A stretch of DNA of 64,000 nt from assembly GCA_020636405.1 (NCBI GenBank), contig JACJXW010000007.1, positions 310,001 through 374,000 of the forward strand. Direction: 5' to 3'. Shown here piece after piece: positions 1-7,894 of the stretch. The first letter of the stretch is position 1. The number at the start of each line of letters is the position of its first letter. This DNA comes from Lewinellaceae bacterium. Its GTDB lineage: Bacteria; Bacteroidota; Bacteroidia; Chitinophagales; Saprospiraceae. A program made the translations under genes and the position numbers. Below the pieces are notes generated by a model. It did no database searches, was not told where the DNA came from, and saw nothing but the letters and a program-made list of their open reading frames with translations.

Positions 1-5
1 GGGCA

Positions 6-1433
6 GTGAGCTTCCGGGGCGGCTTACCCTTTTTGGAGAAGGCTACATATCTGTTTTTCAAATTCAGAAAGATCCCTCTGATTACGGTCAGCTTATCAGA
101 AGCCCTTATTGAAAAAAACCTTCTTGCTTGTCCGTTTTTTACTATTCTTCTAGTTCCTTATTCCTTAGATTTAGCTCTGTTTCTCTTTAATACTTTTCTT
201 ATGTACCTGATAAAATTTGGAGACGATAAGGAGAATGATTCTGGAAAACCGGATAAAAAGAAAGGTAAATCAGATGCCTCCTCTCCAAAAAACAATGCGG
301 ATAAAAACTCAATAAGCCTTATTGCAGCTAGCTTATTATTGGGGGCGGGTTTTTCTCCAGGAAAAGTTCAGGCTAGTGATCAGGTTCAGCTTCCCAGGAC
401 CATAAAGATTGAGCAAATTACACTCAACAGGGATGAAAACCTGGAAAAGCTGATCGTCCGTAATGAAGATGGGAACCGAAAGGATAAGCGATCCAAATCG
501 CCTACCTTTTTAAAAGGCAGCAATAAACAGCCCAGTTCAATACATCCTACCAAAGGGGCGGAACTCGCTGCTGCCCTGAATAAATATCGAGGGCTGTCAA
601 TGCCCATCTCCGTCAATGAGGTAAAACTCGAATCTGAGAATTCACTAGACCAATTATTGCTGTCTAAATTAGAAAACAAAGATTCCGTTAGCATAATCTT
701 ACAAAGCAGTTCCGGATTTGAAGGCGGAGTAGGCTTTCCATTTGCAGCTTTAGACTCCAAGGTCTACTATACTGTCGCCATCAATATTGATGGGGAATCC
801 TTGGTTATTCCCGACCTGGAGAACGAAGTCATCAACCGCCTCAACAAAGTGGAGACCCTGCTCAATTCATTAAATGAAAAAAAACTGTTAATCGAACTGA
901 TATTATTTGTTAAAGCAATCATCGTAGGTATAATTGTAGGCGATATTCGCGATTTCATATCAAGGAGAAGAAAAAAGAAAGCTTTCGAGACGGAGGCCTC
1001 TGTTAATGCAAACTTTACAGGCTATGCTCTAAACAGAGCCTTTTGGGCTAGTCCTCTTCCACATTTACCCCTTAGAGATCGGCAGAGCTCAAGACTAGGG
1101 ATATTTGCCTCAAATGAGAGGGCCACCTGGGATCCGGAATTCATGGTCAAACCATCTCAAGTTGTTGACCGGATATCATTTCCTGTCCATGAAGAACTAA
1201 AAAACCTCCTTTCTTATGTTAACCAGGTTTTTGAGAAAAAAAGCACTCAACCTGGTTTTACCCTAAGCTTTTTGGAAGAACAAGGGTTTATCGCGCTCCA
1301 GGAAGAACTATCGCTTCTTTATTTCAGGCTTTTTAACCTGTTCTATTCACCTAAAAAATCGACCTTAAGTGAAACCCTTTACCAGAAAGAATTGAAGCGA
1401 CTTCTAATGCAATTCCAAACGGTATTAGCATAA
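6..1433 (+). CDS. Hypothetical membrane-associated protein, possibly 5'-partial
   Basis: I do not recognise this protein. The frame is open to the left edge, so it may begin outside the window; the first in-frame start is GTG at 6 and the first ATG is at 201. Starting at 201 gives a lysine-rich charged segment with several KK and KKK runs. A hydrophobic stretch follows (about residues 102-118 of the long form), then a polar region. A clear transmembrane segment lies at about 290-315 and is followed by an RRRKKK stop-transfer cluster, which suggests one membrane pass with a cytoplasmic C-terminal domain. The extreme N terminus of the GTG form is also hydrophobic but lacks a clean signal-peptide layout. 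No catalytic motif is visible. The following gene remnants are on the other strand, so there is no operon context. Confidence 0.6.
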   Translation: MSFRGGLPFLEKATYLFFKFRKIPLITVSLSEALIEKNLLACPFFTILLVPYSLDLALFLFNTFLMYLIKFGDDKENDSGKPDKKKGKSDASSPKNNADKNSISLIAASLLLGAGFSPGKVQASDQVQLPRTIKIEQITLNRDENLEKLIVRNEDGNRKDKRSKSPTFLKGSNKQPSSIHPTKGAELAAALNKYRGLSMPISVNEVKLESENSLDQLLLSKLENKDSVSIILQSSSGFEGGVGFPFAALDSKVYYTVAINIDGESLVIPDLENEVINRLNKVETLLNSLNEKKLLIELILFVKAIIVGIIVGDIRDFISRRRKKKAFETEASVNANFTGYALNRAFWASPLPHLPLRDRQSSRLGIFASNERATWDPEFMVKPSQVVDRISFPVHEELKNLLSYVNQVFEKKSTQPGFTLSFLEEQGFIALQEELSLLYFRLFNLFYSPKKSTLSETLYQKELKRLLMQFQTVLA

Positions 1434-1532
1434 AGCCTATTATCTGGAAGCCTGCCCTCCTCCAGAATTAGGTTGATAATTTTTCAAACGTTTCTGAAAC
1501 TGGCCCAGCCCCCAATGCAATTGAGTGCCATT

Positions 1533-1757
1533 CTATTTGGATAGTGATCCGTAGCCTCCAAACATCACTTCAATGCCCCCCCGCTTCTCCTTCCTCCTAA
1601 ACCCATATTCCGTAGCAAACCATTCTGAAAACCCCTCCTTTTTATCGTGATTTTTATCGTTAAAGCGGTCCACATGGTGGCCCAGCTCGTGGATGAAGAC
1701 GTCCCTAAGATAAAACTTCCTAAGGCGCTCGCCGGACAGATCAATGATGATGGAAGC
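1533..1757 (-). pseudogene. C-terminal stub of a HELGHH zinc-peptidase-like protein
   Basis: Read on the minus strand, a frame ending at the TAG at 1533-1535 encodes FIHELGHHVDRF and then EGFSEWFATEYGF. HExxH followed about 17 residues later by an acidic-aromatic segment is typical of gluzincin-like or toxin-type metallopeptidase domains; the assignment to a precise family is not possible. The frame has no start. Upstream it meets a stop just where an IS481-type transposase fragment begins (about 1757), so the 5' part of the gene has been lost. An overlapping frame carries the transposase fragment through this stretch and gives a meaningless 144-residue chimera ending at 1565. The stub is therefore best annotated as a gene end left behind by an insertion and deletion event. 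Confidence 0.6.
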
Positions 1758-2085
1758 TCAAATGCCATTTCCACAACGGCTTGCTCAACGTGAGCTTCAA
1801 CCCGGTTCTTGGGGTTTGGCTTTCGACGGCGAAGCTCTTGGAGGGCTGCTTCGCCGCCCATGTCATACAATTCTTTAAACCGGTAAAAGCTATCACGAGA
1901 GTAGCCCATGACCTGGCAGGCTTGCGAAACGTTGCTTAATTGCTTGGCTAACTTTAGTAACCCTAACTTGTTTTTGATAATATTGTCACTCGTAGTCATA
2001 GCTTAATCTAGTTTTGAAGTTTAATTAATGGCTTAATCAAATTTATCAAGACTGTCAGATTAAGTCGTGACTACTTTAATTCAGA
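1758..2085 (-). mobile_element. IS481-type transposase remnant (N-terminal part only)
   Basis: The minus strand from ATG 1999 encodes about 80 residues typical of the N-terminal helix-turn-helix of IS481-family transposases: an SNVSQACQVMGYSRDSFYRF segment, then GGEAALQELRRRKPNPKNRV. The DDE catalytic domain is absent. At about 1757 the similarity stops and the reading frame runs into an unrelated peptidase stub. Upstream of the ATG, GATTAAG-type words recur (near 1990, 2025 and 2065); they probably belong to the left end of the element, but I could not fix a terminal repeat. The element is inactive. The outer boundary at about 2085 is an estimate. Confidence 0.65.
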
Positions 2086-2156
2086 TCATGAAAGGGTAGC
2101 ATCTCTGACTATGTTCAGCTACCTTGATACGTCTTTTTAAATAAAAATTGGTATAA

Positions 2157-2282
2157 ATGAGCCTGCTCCACTTCGCCTTTGCCAATAACCGCCGCCCGTT
2201 GCCCAACCTGCAAAAAGAGGATAAAGCTACCTACGCCATCATAACCAAACAGTTTAACGCCTTCAAACAACTGCTGGCATGA
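2157..2282 (+). CDS. 41-residue ORF coupled to the STAND NTPase, possible effector N-terminal relic
   Basis: A short ATG-started ORF begins MSLLHFAFANNRRPLPNLQK and ends with a TGA that overlaps the next ATG as ATGA (2279-2282), an arrangement usual for translationally coupled genes. From memory, the FAFAN...PLP.L..E layout resembles the first residues of CHAT/caspase-like or similar effectors that precede nSTAND1 NTPases in Bacteroidota, but 41 residues is far too short for such a domain. It is either a small partner of the NTPase or the stump of an effector whose middle was deleted. The overlap and composition are seen; the family link is inference. Confidence 0.4.
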   Translation: MSLLHFAFANNRRPLPNLQKEDKATYAIITKQFNAFKQLLA

Positions 2283-3704
2283 GAAGAAGTCCATTCAAAT
2301 TCCTGGCCCCTTTTACCCTGGAAGACAGGGACAGCTTTTTCGGCCGTGAAAAAGAGGTAGAGCAGTTGTATGCCATGGCCAACCAGTACCGCCTCATCCT
2401 GGTGTACGGGCCCGTCGGGCACGGGCAAGACCAGCCTGGTGCAGTGCGGCCTGGCCAGCCAGCTTGAAACCGTAGACTGGCTCCCCTTTTTTATCCGTAA
2501 AGGCGAAGACATTAACCGCTCGCTGAACGAGGCGCTGCAAAAGGTGCTGAAAGGTGAACGGTTCGACACTTACGCGGAAACCATCAAAGAATTATACGCC
2601 CAATACGAGCGGCCCATTTACCTGCTGTTCGACCAGTTTGAAGAGCTTTTTATCCTGGGTACACCAGAGGAGCAGGCTGCTTTTTTCAAAACGATATCAA
2701 CCCTGGTGGATGCCCGCCTGCCCTGCCGCATCCTGTTCATCCTGCGGGAAGAATACCTGGCTCACCTGCATGAGTTTGAGCGGGTAGTGCCTACGCTGCT
2801 GGACCACTGCCTGCAGGTGGAGCCTATGAGCTACAAGAATGTGGGCGAGGTGATCCAACGTTCCTGCAGCCGCTTCAACATCAGCCTCGAGGATTCGGAA
2901 ACGAACACCGAGCAGATTATCCAGAACCTGAGTTCGGGCAGTTCGGATATCCAACTACCTTACCTGCAGGTGTATCTGGATATGCTGTACAGAAAGGGCT
3001 ATCGGAGGACTTATGGGAAGTCGGAAGGCGGAAATCGGAAGGCGGAAGGCCCGGCAGCCCCCTCTTCCGACTTCGCACATCCGACTTCCGACTTCGAATT
3101 CCCTCCTCTGACGTTTACCACCGAAGAGATCGCGGAGTTAGGCGAGATCGACAACGTGCTGGATAAATTCCTCGAAGAGCAAAGCCTGGCCCTGCAGGTG
3201 GAAATGGAAGGGAGCCACCCCGGTTTTCCGGATATTGGCATCCTCCGGATTCTGGGCCTCTTTGTGTCCGAAAAGCGTACCAGGCGGCCTTTAAATTACA
3301 CCCGCTCGAAAAGCTTGATCCTGCTTCCGGATGAGGCTTTGGAAAGGATACCCGAGATCGAAGCGCCGGCCCTGTCTGAAAGCCTGCAAAGGCTCGAAAA
3401 CCTGCGCCTGCTGCGCATCTCAGACGACACCATCGAACTGCCTCACGACACTCTGGCTCTCCTCATCGAAAAGAAGAAGAGGAATGAGCAGCGGCAGCTC
3501 AAGGCCGTATTGAGCAAGATAAAGGCAGCCTATGCCACCTACGACGGCCACCTGGTTCTCCACTGTGACAAATTGAGGAAGCTACCGCCCGAAATAAGAA
3601 CAATGAAATCCTTGAGCGAACTATTTCTTAAAGGTAACCCTATACCTGATGATGAAGTCGAAGACTTACGCCTGGCCATGCCCTGGTGCGACATTAGTTT
3701 CTAG
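2279..3704 (+). pseudogene. STAND-type NTPase (nSTAND1-like) with frameshift in Walker A
   Basis: The gene starts at ATG 2279 with PFTLEDRDSFFGREKEVEQL, a normal start of the nSTAND1 P-loop domain. At 2411-2413 an extra C in a CCC run breaks the frame inside the P-loop. Frame 1 reads GPVGHGQDQ, while the +1-shifted frame gives the expected GPSGTGKTSLVQCGLASQLE and runs on to 3704. Later motifs are the Walker B-like LLFDQFEELF, an ILREEYL segment, a winged-helix-like HDTLA region, and a final leucine-rich-repeat segment (KLRKLPPEIRTMKSLSELFL). STAND ATPases are signal-responsive switches and many act in anti-phage or self-killing responses. A low-complexity insert sits at 3016-3096. Either this is a true frameshift, making a dead gene, or a one-base sequencing error. 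Without the shift the protein would have about 475 residues. Confidence 0.75.
3016..3096. repeat. Inverted low-complexity insert inside the STAND gene
   Basis: The stretch 3017-3048 is built from GGAAGTCGGAAGGCGGAA-like words. Positions 3064-3096 contain the reverse complement (CTTCCGACTTC words), so the segment can fold into a long imperfect hairpin. In protein it adds a polar linker (KSEGGNRKAEG then SSDFAHPTSDFEF) between the NTPase core and the C-terminal region. It looks like an in-frame insertion of a short repetitive element, not an ancestral domain. Confidence 0.6.
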
Positions 3705-4001
3705 ATTTATAACGCGCCTTCCGCACCCCCCTTTCAAAAAATCAGGAATAAAAATTCCAGTAGGATAACACATTTAGGACATCCCTGTGCTCCTTCTTTA
3801 AATTAAGTATCAATTTTTCCATCCGGCAAAGCCAACACATGGATGCCCACAAAAAGCCGGAACACCCAGCAAGCAGTGGGCTTTCGCTGCAAAGCCGCTG
3901 AAAGTACAGGGGTTGTTATGTGCCCCCCACCCGTCCGTTTTTTCCTATTCCCCACTTTCCAATTTTCCTATCTTGCCCAGGCTACGAAACCCATTACCCC
4001 A

Positions 4002-4103
4002 ATGAGCAACCTCATCCACTTCGACAACGGCCAGCAGTCAACCACCTACGAGCTTGCCACTTTCAGGCAAAGAATCATGAAGATGATATCACCGGCCATT
4101 TGA
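4002..4103 (+). pseudogene. Truncated duplicate of the RDD-protein N terminus
   Basis: A 33-codon ATG-started frame encodes MSNLIHFDNGQQSTTYELAT and then RQRIMKMISPAI. It aligns residue by residue with the start of the downstream RDD gene (MAKLVTFSDDFESTTYQLAP, then GKRAVARIIDLAI). The copy stops at TGA 4101-4103, before the first membrane helix. It is a decayed tandem copy or the remains of a second RDD gene lost by deletion. Between 3705 and 4001 I see no gene. Confidence 0.6.
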
Positions 4104-4130
4104 TTGACAGGTAAACATAAAAATCACCGA

Positions 4131-4559
4131 ATGGCAAAATTAGTAACCTTCTCCGACGACTTCGAAAGCACCACTTACCAGCTGGCTCCTTTTGGCAAGC
4201 GGGCGGTTGCCAGGATCATAGACCTGGCCATTGTGTCCGTTCCCATAATGATCGCTCCTGCGGACATGCTGGGGCTTCCCTTACTTCCGGTGGCCTGGCT
4301 GTATTGGGCGATCTTCCAAAGCAGCCAACAGCACGCCACCATCGGCCAGCGCGCACTGGGCATCCGGGTGATCAGTAAGCATGGGAACCGGGTGAACTTC
4401 CTGCGCGCCACGCACCGGCACTTTACCGATTATCTGAATGTTTTCCTCTTCCCTACCCTGTACATTATGTTTTTCCTCAACAAATACAACCAATGCGCAC
4501 ACGATTATTTGTCGAACTGCCTGGTCATCGAGGAGGGGGAGGAAGGGCAGACGCATTAA
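4131..4559 (+). pseudogene. RDD-family membrane protein, 3' end cut by ISAs1-type insertion
   Basis: I chose ATG 4131 (MAKLVTFSDDFESTTY) because the homologous upstream stub starts in the same way. The protein has the RDD layout: an Arg followed by an IIDLAI helix at about residues 25-45, a second hydrophobic segment with WLYWAIF, the GQRALGIRV signature, and a third helix near LNVFLFPTLYIMFFLN. RDD proteins are small integral membrane proteins, some with proposed ion or metabolite transport roles. The final codons (GQTH) come from the left inverted repeat of an inserted ISAs1-type element. Without the element, base 4542 joins 5808 and the frame continues to a TAA at 5876-5878, giving 160 residues with a C-terminal acidic, serine-rich tail. 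The membrane core is intact, so the truncated product could still work. Confidence 0.75.
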
Positions 4560-5796
4560 ATTCCCATGATTTGTTCCCTATATTTGTCTGACATTGCACT
4601 TTTATTTTGTTTTCGATGAATACTTATTTTCTCCGGGTATTTTTTCAACAAGCTCAAAGCGAAGCGTAAAATAATAGCAAAGTTCGCAGCAGCATTGTGA
4701 GCCCGCTTTCGGCTTTGGTCTTCTTTGAATTGCACATCTAAGGACCAATGCAGGTTGTTTTCGATTGCCCAATGGCTACGGACAATTTGATTAAATTCGG
4801 TTGCGCCTGAGTTCAAGCTGCTAATGTAATAGCGCCTCTCTAAACTAAATTGTCCGCTAGCCATAACATATCGGTGGGCGGTTATTTCAACTATCGATTG
4901 AAGCCCAGCCCATTCCAGCTGGAATTCTTCGCCTAATAGGTAGGCCGGCAATATCCGGCACACTCGCTTTTCCAGCCGCCCATGCCCACGGCTTGTTTGT
5001 TCTTGAAGGTGTTCCGGCTCCATTTCCAGCTTAAGTTCCTGCTCGGTAATTATTCCGGCTTGCTCAAATAGCCCTTTAACATCTTCCAAAAGCTTGCTGT
5101 GATTGTTTTTCAAGCCCAGGACATAATCGGCTTCCTGCTTGATTATTTGCTGAGCAATTACCTTCTGGCAACCCATAGCGTCAATGGTTATTATGCAGCC
5201 GCGCACGTCCAGCCATTCTAAAAGGGCAGGGATAGCCGTGATTTCATTTGACTTATCCTCCGTCTTGTATTGGCCCAGGCACAGCTGCAGCTCGTTGCAC
5301 CAGGCCTGCACTAGATGTACGGCGCCTTTGCCGCCTTCCGAGTGCGGGGTTTGCTGCTCTTTCTTGCTGGCGCTCCCACGAAGTTTTTTGCCGTCCACGT
5401 TTATCACCGTGCCGTCCGGCAACTTTATATCCTGCGTAGCCCAGCGAATGAAATGCTCCTCAAAGGCCCGATAATCCAAAAGTGATACCACCCGGTTGAT
5501 GGTATCATGGGATGGTGTACCGTTTTCATAAAGGTAAAACCCTCGAAGCCAGCCCAGTTTCTCCTCCCCAAAGTCAGCAATTTCCTCCCACTCCGTAAAC
5601 CCGCTTATCACAGCGCTAAGGGTGAGGAATAATATCTCACCCAGTGTATACTTCTTGTGCCGGTCGATCCTGAAATCAGGAACGCCCTCAAACACGGTAA
5701 CCAGGCTTTGGAGCGAAACTCGATTCTCAGCCATTTTATTTTTTCCCCCAAAGCTAATCCTTTGGTTTTATTTGGCATTTTTATGCGTCTGCCCTT
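4543..5796 (-). mobile_element. Complete ISAs1-family insertion sequence with 11-bp target duplication
   Basis: The element is bounded by a perfect 14-bp inverted repeat, AAGGGCAGACGCAT at 4543-4556 and its complement at 5783-5796; similarity extends a few bases further inward. Immediately outside lies the direct repeat GGAGGGGGAGG at 4532-4542 and 5797-5807. Its 11 bp is slightly above the 8-10 bp usual for ISAs1, and the G-rich target makes one extra matching base possible. The element is 1254 bp long and carries a single full transposase gene. Intact ends, an intact target duplication and an open transposase frame point to a recent insertion. Confidence 0.88.
4556..5734 (-). CDS. ISAs1-family transposase
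   Basis: This is a DDE transposase of the ISAs1 family, 392 residues, the normal length. The N-terminal region has the family signature GVPDFRIDRHKKYTLGEILF and the GTPSHDTINRV motif near residue 90. The catalytic acidic residues are visible as INVDGKKLRGS (first Asp), TIDAMGCQK (second Asp) and QFKEDQSRKR (Glu), the last preceded by the typical SHWAIENNLHWSLDV segment. The gene fills nearly the whole element: its ATG is about 50 bp from one inverted repeat and its stop overlaps the other. No frameshift or premature stop is seen, so the enzyme is probably active. Confidence 0.93.
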   Translation of the reverse strand: MAENRVSLQSLVTVFEGVPDFRIDRHKKYTLGEILFLTLSAVISGFTEWEEIADFGEEKLGWLRGFYLYENGTPSHDTINRVVSLLDYRAFEEHFIRWATQDIKLPDGTVINVDGKKLRGSASKKEQQTPHSEGGKGAVHLVQAWCNELQLCLGQYKTEDKSNEITAIPALLEWLDVRGCIITIDAMGCQKVIAQQIIKQEADYVLGLKNNHSKLLEDVKGLFEQAGIITEQELKLEMEPEHLQEQTSRGHGRLEKRVCRILPAYLLGEEFQLEWAGLQSIVEITAHRYVMASGQFSLERRYYISSLNSGATEFNQIVRSHWAIENNLHWSLDVQFKEDQSRKRAHNAAANFAIILRFALSLLKKYPEKISIHRKQNKSAMSDKYREQIMGI

Positions 5797-5807
5797 GGAG
5801 GGGGAGG

Positions 5808-5878
5808 GGGAGGGGGTGGTGGAAATGGAAAGTGAAGATCATTTTTCTTCTTCATCCGGACGCCCTGACGGCCCATAA
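5808..5878 (+). pseudogene. Displaced 3' end of the RDD gene
   Basis: Directly after the right-hand target duplication the plus strand continues in the RDD frame with a Glu/Gly-rich stretch, then VVEMESEDHFSSSSGRPDGP and TAA at 5876-5878. Joined to 4131-4542 it completes the frame without a stop. The tail overlaps the 3' end of the convergent HELCH gene (stop at 5852) by 27 bp, as it would have done before the insertion. Confidence 0.7.
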
Positions 5879-7177
5879 ATACGCCATGCTCTCTTCAAAA
5901 TCATGACGGAAATCCCCGCGGAGGAACCCTACCCAATCGGGTAGGCCTTCACTTCTTCCCGATTCAATGGCCGCCATGGCGTAGGCAGTGACCTGCTGTG
6001 GCAAATACCCCTGGGAAGAAACCTTCCAATAGCTTCCCCCTTCCGATGCGGACAGCCAGGAGTTGTAGGTGAATTTTAAGTTGCCGATGAACACCCCAAA
6101 CCCATAAGCTATAGCCAACAGGTCCGTCAGCCATTCATTTTCTTCTCCTTCCAAATATACATCCTTTTCCCCCATCAGGACGTAATGGCATAACTCATGC
6201 ACCATCGTTCCGATCAGAGCGGCCGGGTCGCTCAGTTGTTTGGCTTCGATCAATATGTAGTACCCCTCCTCATTCTGCAGATAAAAACCCGCCGCTCGCC
6301 TGCCTGTGCTGAGGTATTCAGCGATCCAGCTGTCCAAATGTGGGGAGTCCTCATCGAAAAAAGCGAGCCTGATCTTTCGCGTATCTATTTTCAGGATTTC
6401 GCTTACTTTTCGGAAAACGGTATAGGCATCTTTCTCCTGCCCGCTGAATTTCCAGTTGAAGGCATCATCGGTGGGCAGTATCACCGGTTGGCTTGCCAAG
6501 TCCAATACATTGTCCTGTATCCACTCCAAATGACGCTCTACCCAATGTATGTCTTCGATGAGGATCGGGGGTTTTAAGGTAATGCCAATATCGTTTTTGA
6601 ACCAGAGGAGTTCTACGAGCGCATTTTCCCGGTCCCAGTTGGTTCGCAGGGCGCCAATGTTCTGGACGGCAAATTCGCTCAGTACCTTTTCGCTTATTTG
6701 CGCTCTTCTTCGGTTGTCCCTAAAATGGCCGATGATCGCATCCGGTGTGTAGAAGAGCAAGCCCATAGGGAACCCCCACCAGCCGAACAAACTGGTATTG
6801 ATCAATTGCTTTTTTCTTTCTGCCTCCAAACAGGACGGGCAGGCGATCATAGGTTTCTTCTCGTGGTAAGTGGTTACCAGATAACTCCTTACTTTTCGGA
6901 CATACCCGCCTACCAGCGCTTCATCCGATGCCCCGCAGCTTGGGCATTCCAGGCCTTTGATCTTGCCGGTCAATTCGTTTAGTTCCGTTGCCGGAATTCC
7001 CTCTTCCTGTACCTCAGTTCCAATGAGCAGGCTTTCATCCAATCCTCTTTTCCGTATCTCGGCAGCCACGATCGATCGGACTTCCGGGCGTAAGGCCTCC
7101 ACTTCAAACCTGGCAATTTGCTCCAGCCTGGCGTCGTCCATTCTGGCGTAGCGGGCTTTTATTTGTTTTAGGTTCAT
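5852..7177 (-). CDS. Zinc-ribbon protein with HELCH metallopeptidase-like motif
   Basis: I do not recognise a named family. The 441-residue protein starts with a charged helical region (DARLEQIARFEVEALRPEVR). A zinc-ribbon-like pair of knuckles follows, CPSCG at about residues 78-82 and CPSCLEAERKK at about 113-123. Next come a short hydrophobic stretch (SLFGWWGFPMGLLFYTP) and a long middle domain. Near residue 335 is GTMVHELCHYVLMGEKD, an HExxH motif, followed about 20 residues on by ENEWLTDLLAIAYGFGVF, where an acidic residue could be the third zinc ligand. The likely role is a cytosolic or membrane-bound zinc-dependent hydrolase. It is a lone gene, convergent with the RDD gene. Confidence 0.6.
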   Translation of the reverse strand: MNLKQIKARYARMDDARLEQIARFEVEALRPEVRSIVAAEIRKRGLDESLLIGTEVQEEGIPATELNELTGKIKGLECPSCGASDEALVGGYVRKVRSYLVTTYHEKKPMIACPSCLEAERKKQLINTSLFGWWGFPMGLLFYTPDAIIGHFRDNRRRAQISEKVLSEFAVQNIGALRTNWDRENALVELLWFKNDIGITLKPPILIEDIHWVERHLEWIQDNVLDLASQPVILPTDDAFNWKFSGQEKDAYTVFRKVSEILKIDTRKIRLAFFDEDSPHLDSWIAEYLSTGRRAAGFYLQNEEGYYILIEAKQLSDPAALIGTMVHELCHYVLMGEKDVYLEGEENEWLTDLLAIAYGFGVFIGNLKFTYNSWLSASEGGSYWKVSSQGYLPQQVTAYAMAAIESGRSEGLPDWVGFLRGDFRHDFEESMAYLWAVRASG

Positions 7178-7470
7178 CGCTGTTTCAATTGGGTTTTATA
7201 AGTAAATCTGCTTTCGTTATGGGTAATCCTGTCATCGCCAGAACTGCCGCCCATCAGCAGAGAGCATTCAGGCCTTCCAGCCAGCGTTGGTTGTTGAGGT
7301 AGCACGCTCCGGACAAAGGTTTTCAAAATTATACTTGATCCCCTTTAAAAAGTAGGAAAAAACGGACGTATTCCCTTCCATAGGGGTGCTCCGTGGTGCT
7401 GTAAAAGTGGATCTTTTCCATCGATCTTAGTTTGTATCTAAACACAACTTCGCTTCACTTTCCTTCTTAG

Positions 7471-7561
7471 CGGAGGACAAGGGAATCGGACCCACATTAC
7501 AAAGGTGGTCGTAAACTGCTTTAGCAGGGCAGCGCTGCAAACCAATATCTGCCTATCCTCC
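7471..7561 (-). tRNA. tRNA-Ser(GCU)-like sequence, possibly degenerate
   Basis: On the minus strand GGAGGAT at the 5' end (from 7561) pairs with GTCCTCC at the 3' end over seven base pairs, followed by a discriminator G; CCA is not encoded. A short D stem (GCA...TGC), the loop CTGCTAA with anticodon GCT, a long variable region with a CCAC/GTGG stem and a T-arm-like GGGTCCGATTCCC are present, as expected for a class II serine tRNA of 91 nt. Against it, there are two or three extra bases between the D and anticodon stems, a C-A mismatch closing the anticodon loop, and TCCGA instead of TTCGA in the T loop. It is either an unusual tRNA or a tRNA pseudogene. The flanks from 7178 to 7657 hold no other gene that I can see. 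Confidence 0.4.
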
Positions 7562-7657
7562 GGTTATGAGTTCAAAGCAGTATGAATAACGAAATAGTTC
7601 CGGAGTGTTGATTTTTTTGACTTCCGGTGGATCAAGGATCAACTATTTACATCTCAA

Positions 7658-7894
7658 AGCCACGTTAATTTGCTCCTGGGCGGCCGGCGGGATCCCAATG
7701 GCGATTACGACGGCCTTGAGAAGGCTGGTAGCTACTGGAGCGGTACGGAGCAGGACACGCAGATCGCGAAGAGATACGGCTTCAACACCTACCGCCGCAT
7801 TGCGGGGGTGGGCGGCCACGAAGATAAATCGTTCGGTTTAAGTTGCCGCTGCATTCGGGAAATTGACCATTTTTCTTATTGGGACCTACCTTGA
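7658..7894 (+). pseudogene. C-terminal stub of a FISUMP-domain protein
   Basis: The frame encodes LLLGGRRDPNGDYDGLEKAG, then SYWSGTEQ and finally FGLSCRCIRE before the stop at 7894. This is the characteristic end of the Fibrobacter succinogenes major paralogous domain (FISUMP): G-R-pattern, YWS and SCRC(V/I)R. There is no start codon or signal peptide, and upstream frames do not continue the domain. It is the 3' remainder of a surface lipoprotein gene. A nearly full copy of the same family, interrupted by an IS21 element, lies at 14555-18121. Confidence 0.6.

Noticed and set aside
1565..1999. 144-residue minus-strand protein taken as one gene
   Set aside because: Only the first 80 residues are transposase-like; the remainder is a wrong-frame reading of the HELGHH peptidase stub.
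2411..2413. Programmed frameshift at the CCC run in the STAND gene
   Set aside because: No slippery heptamer or downstream structure typical of programmed shifting is seen; a mutation or sequencing error is simpler.
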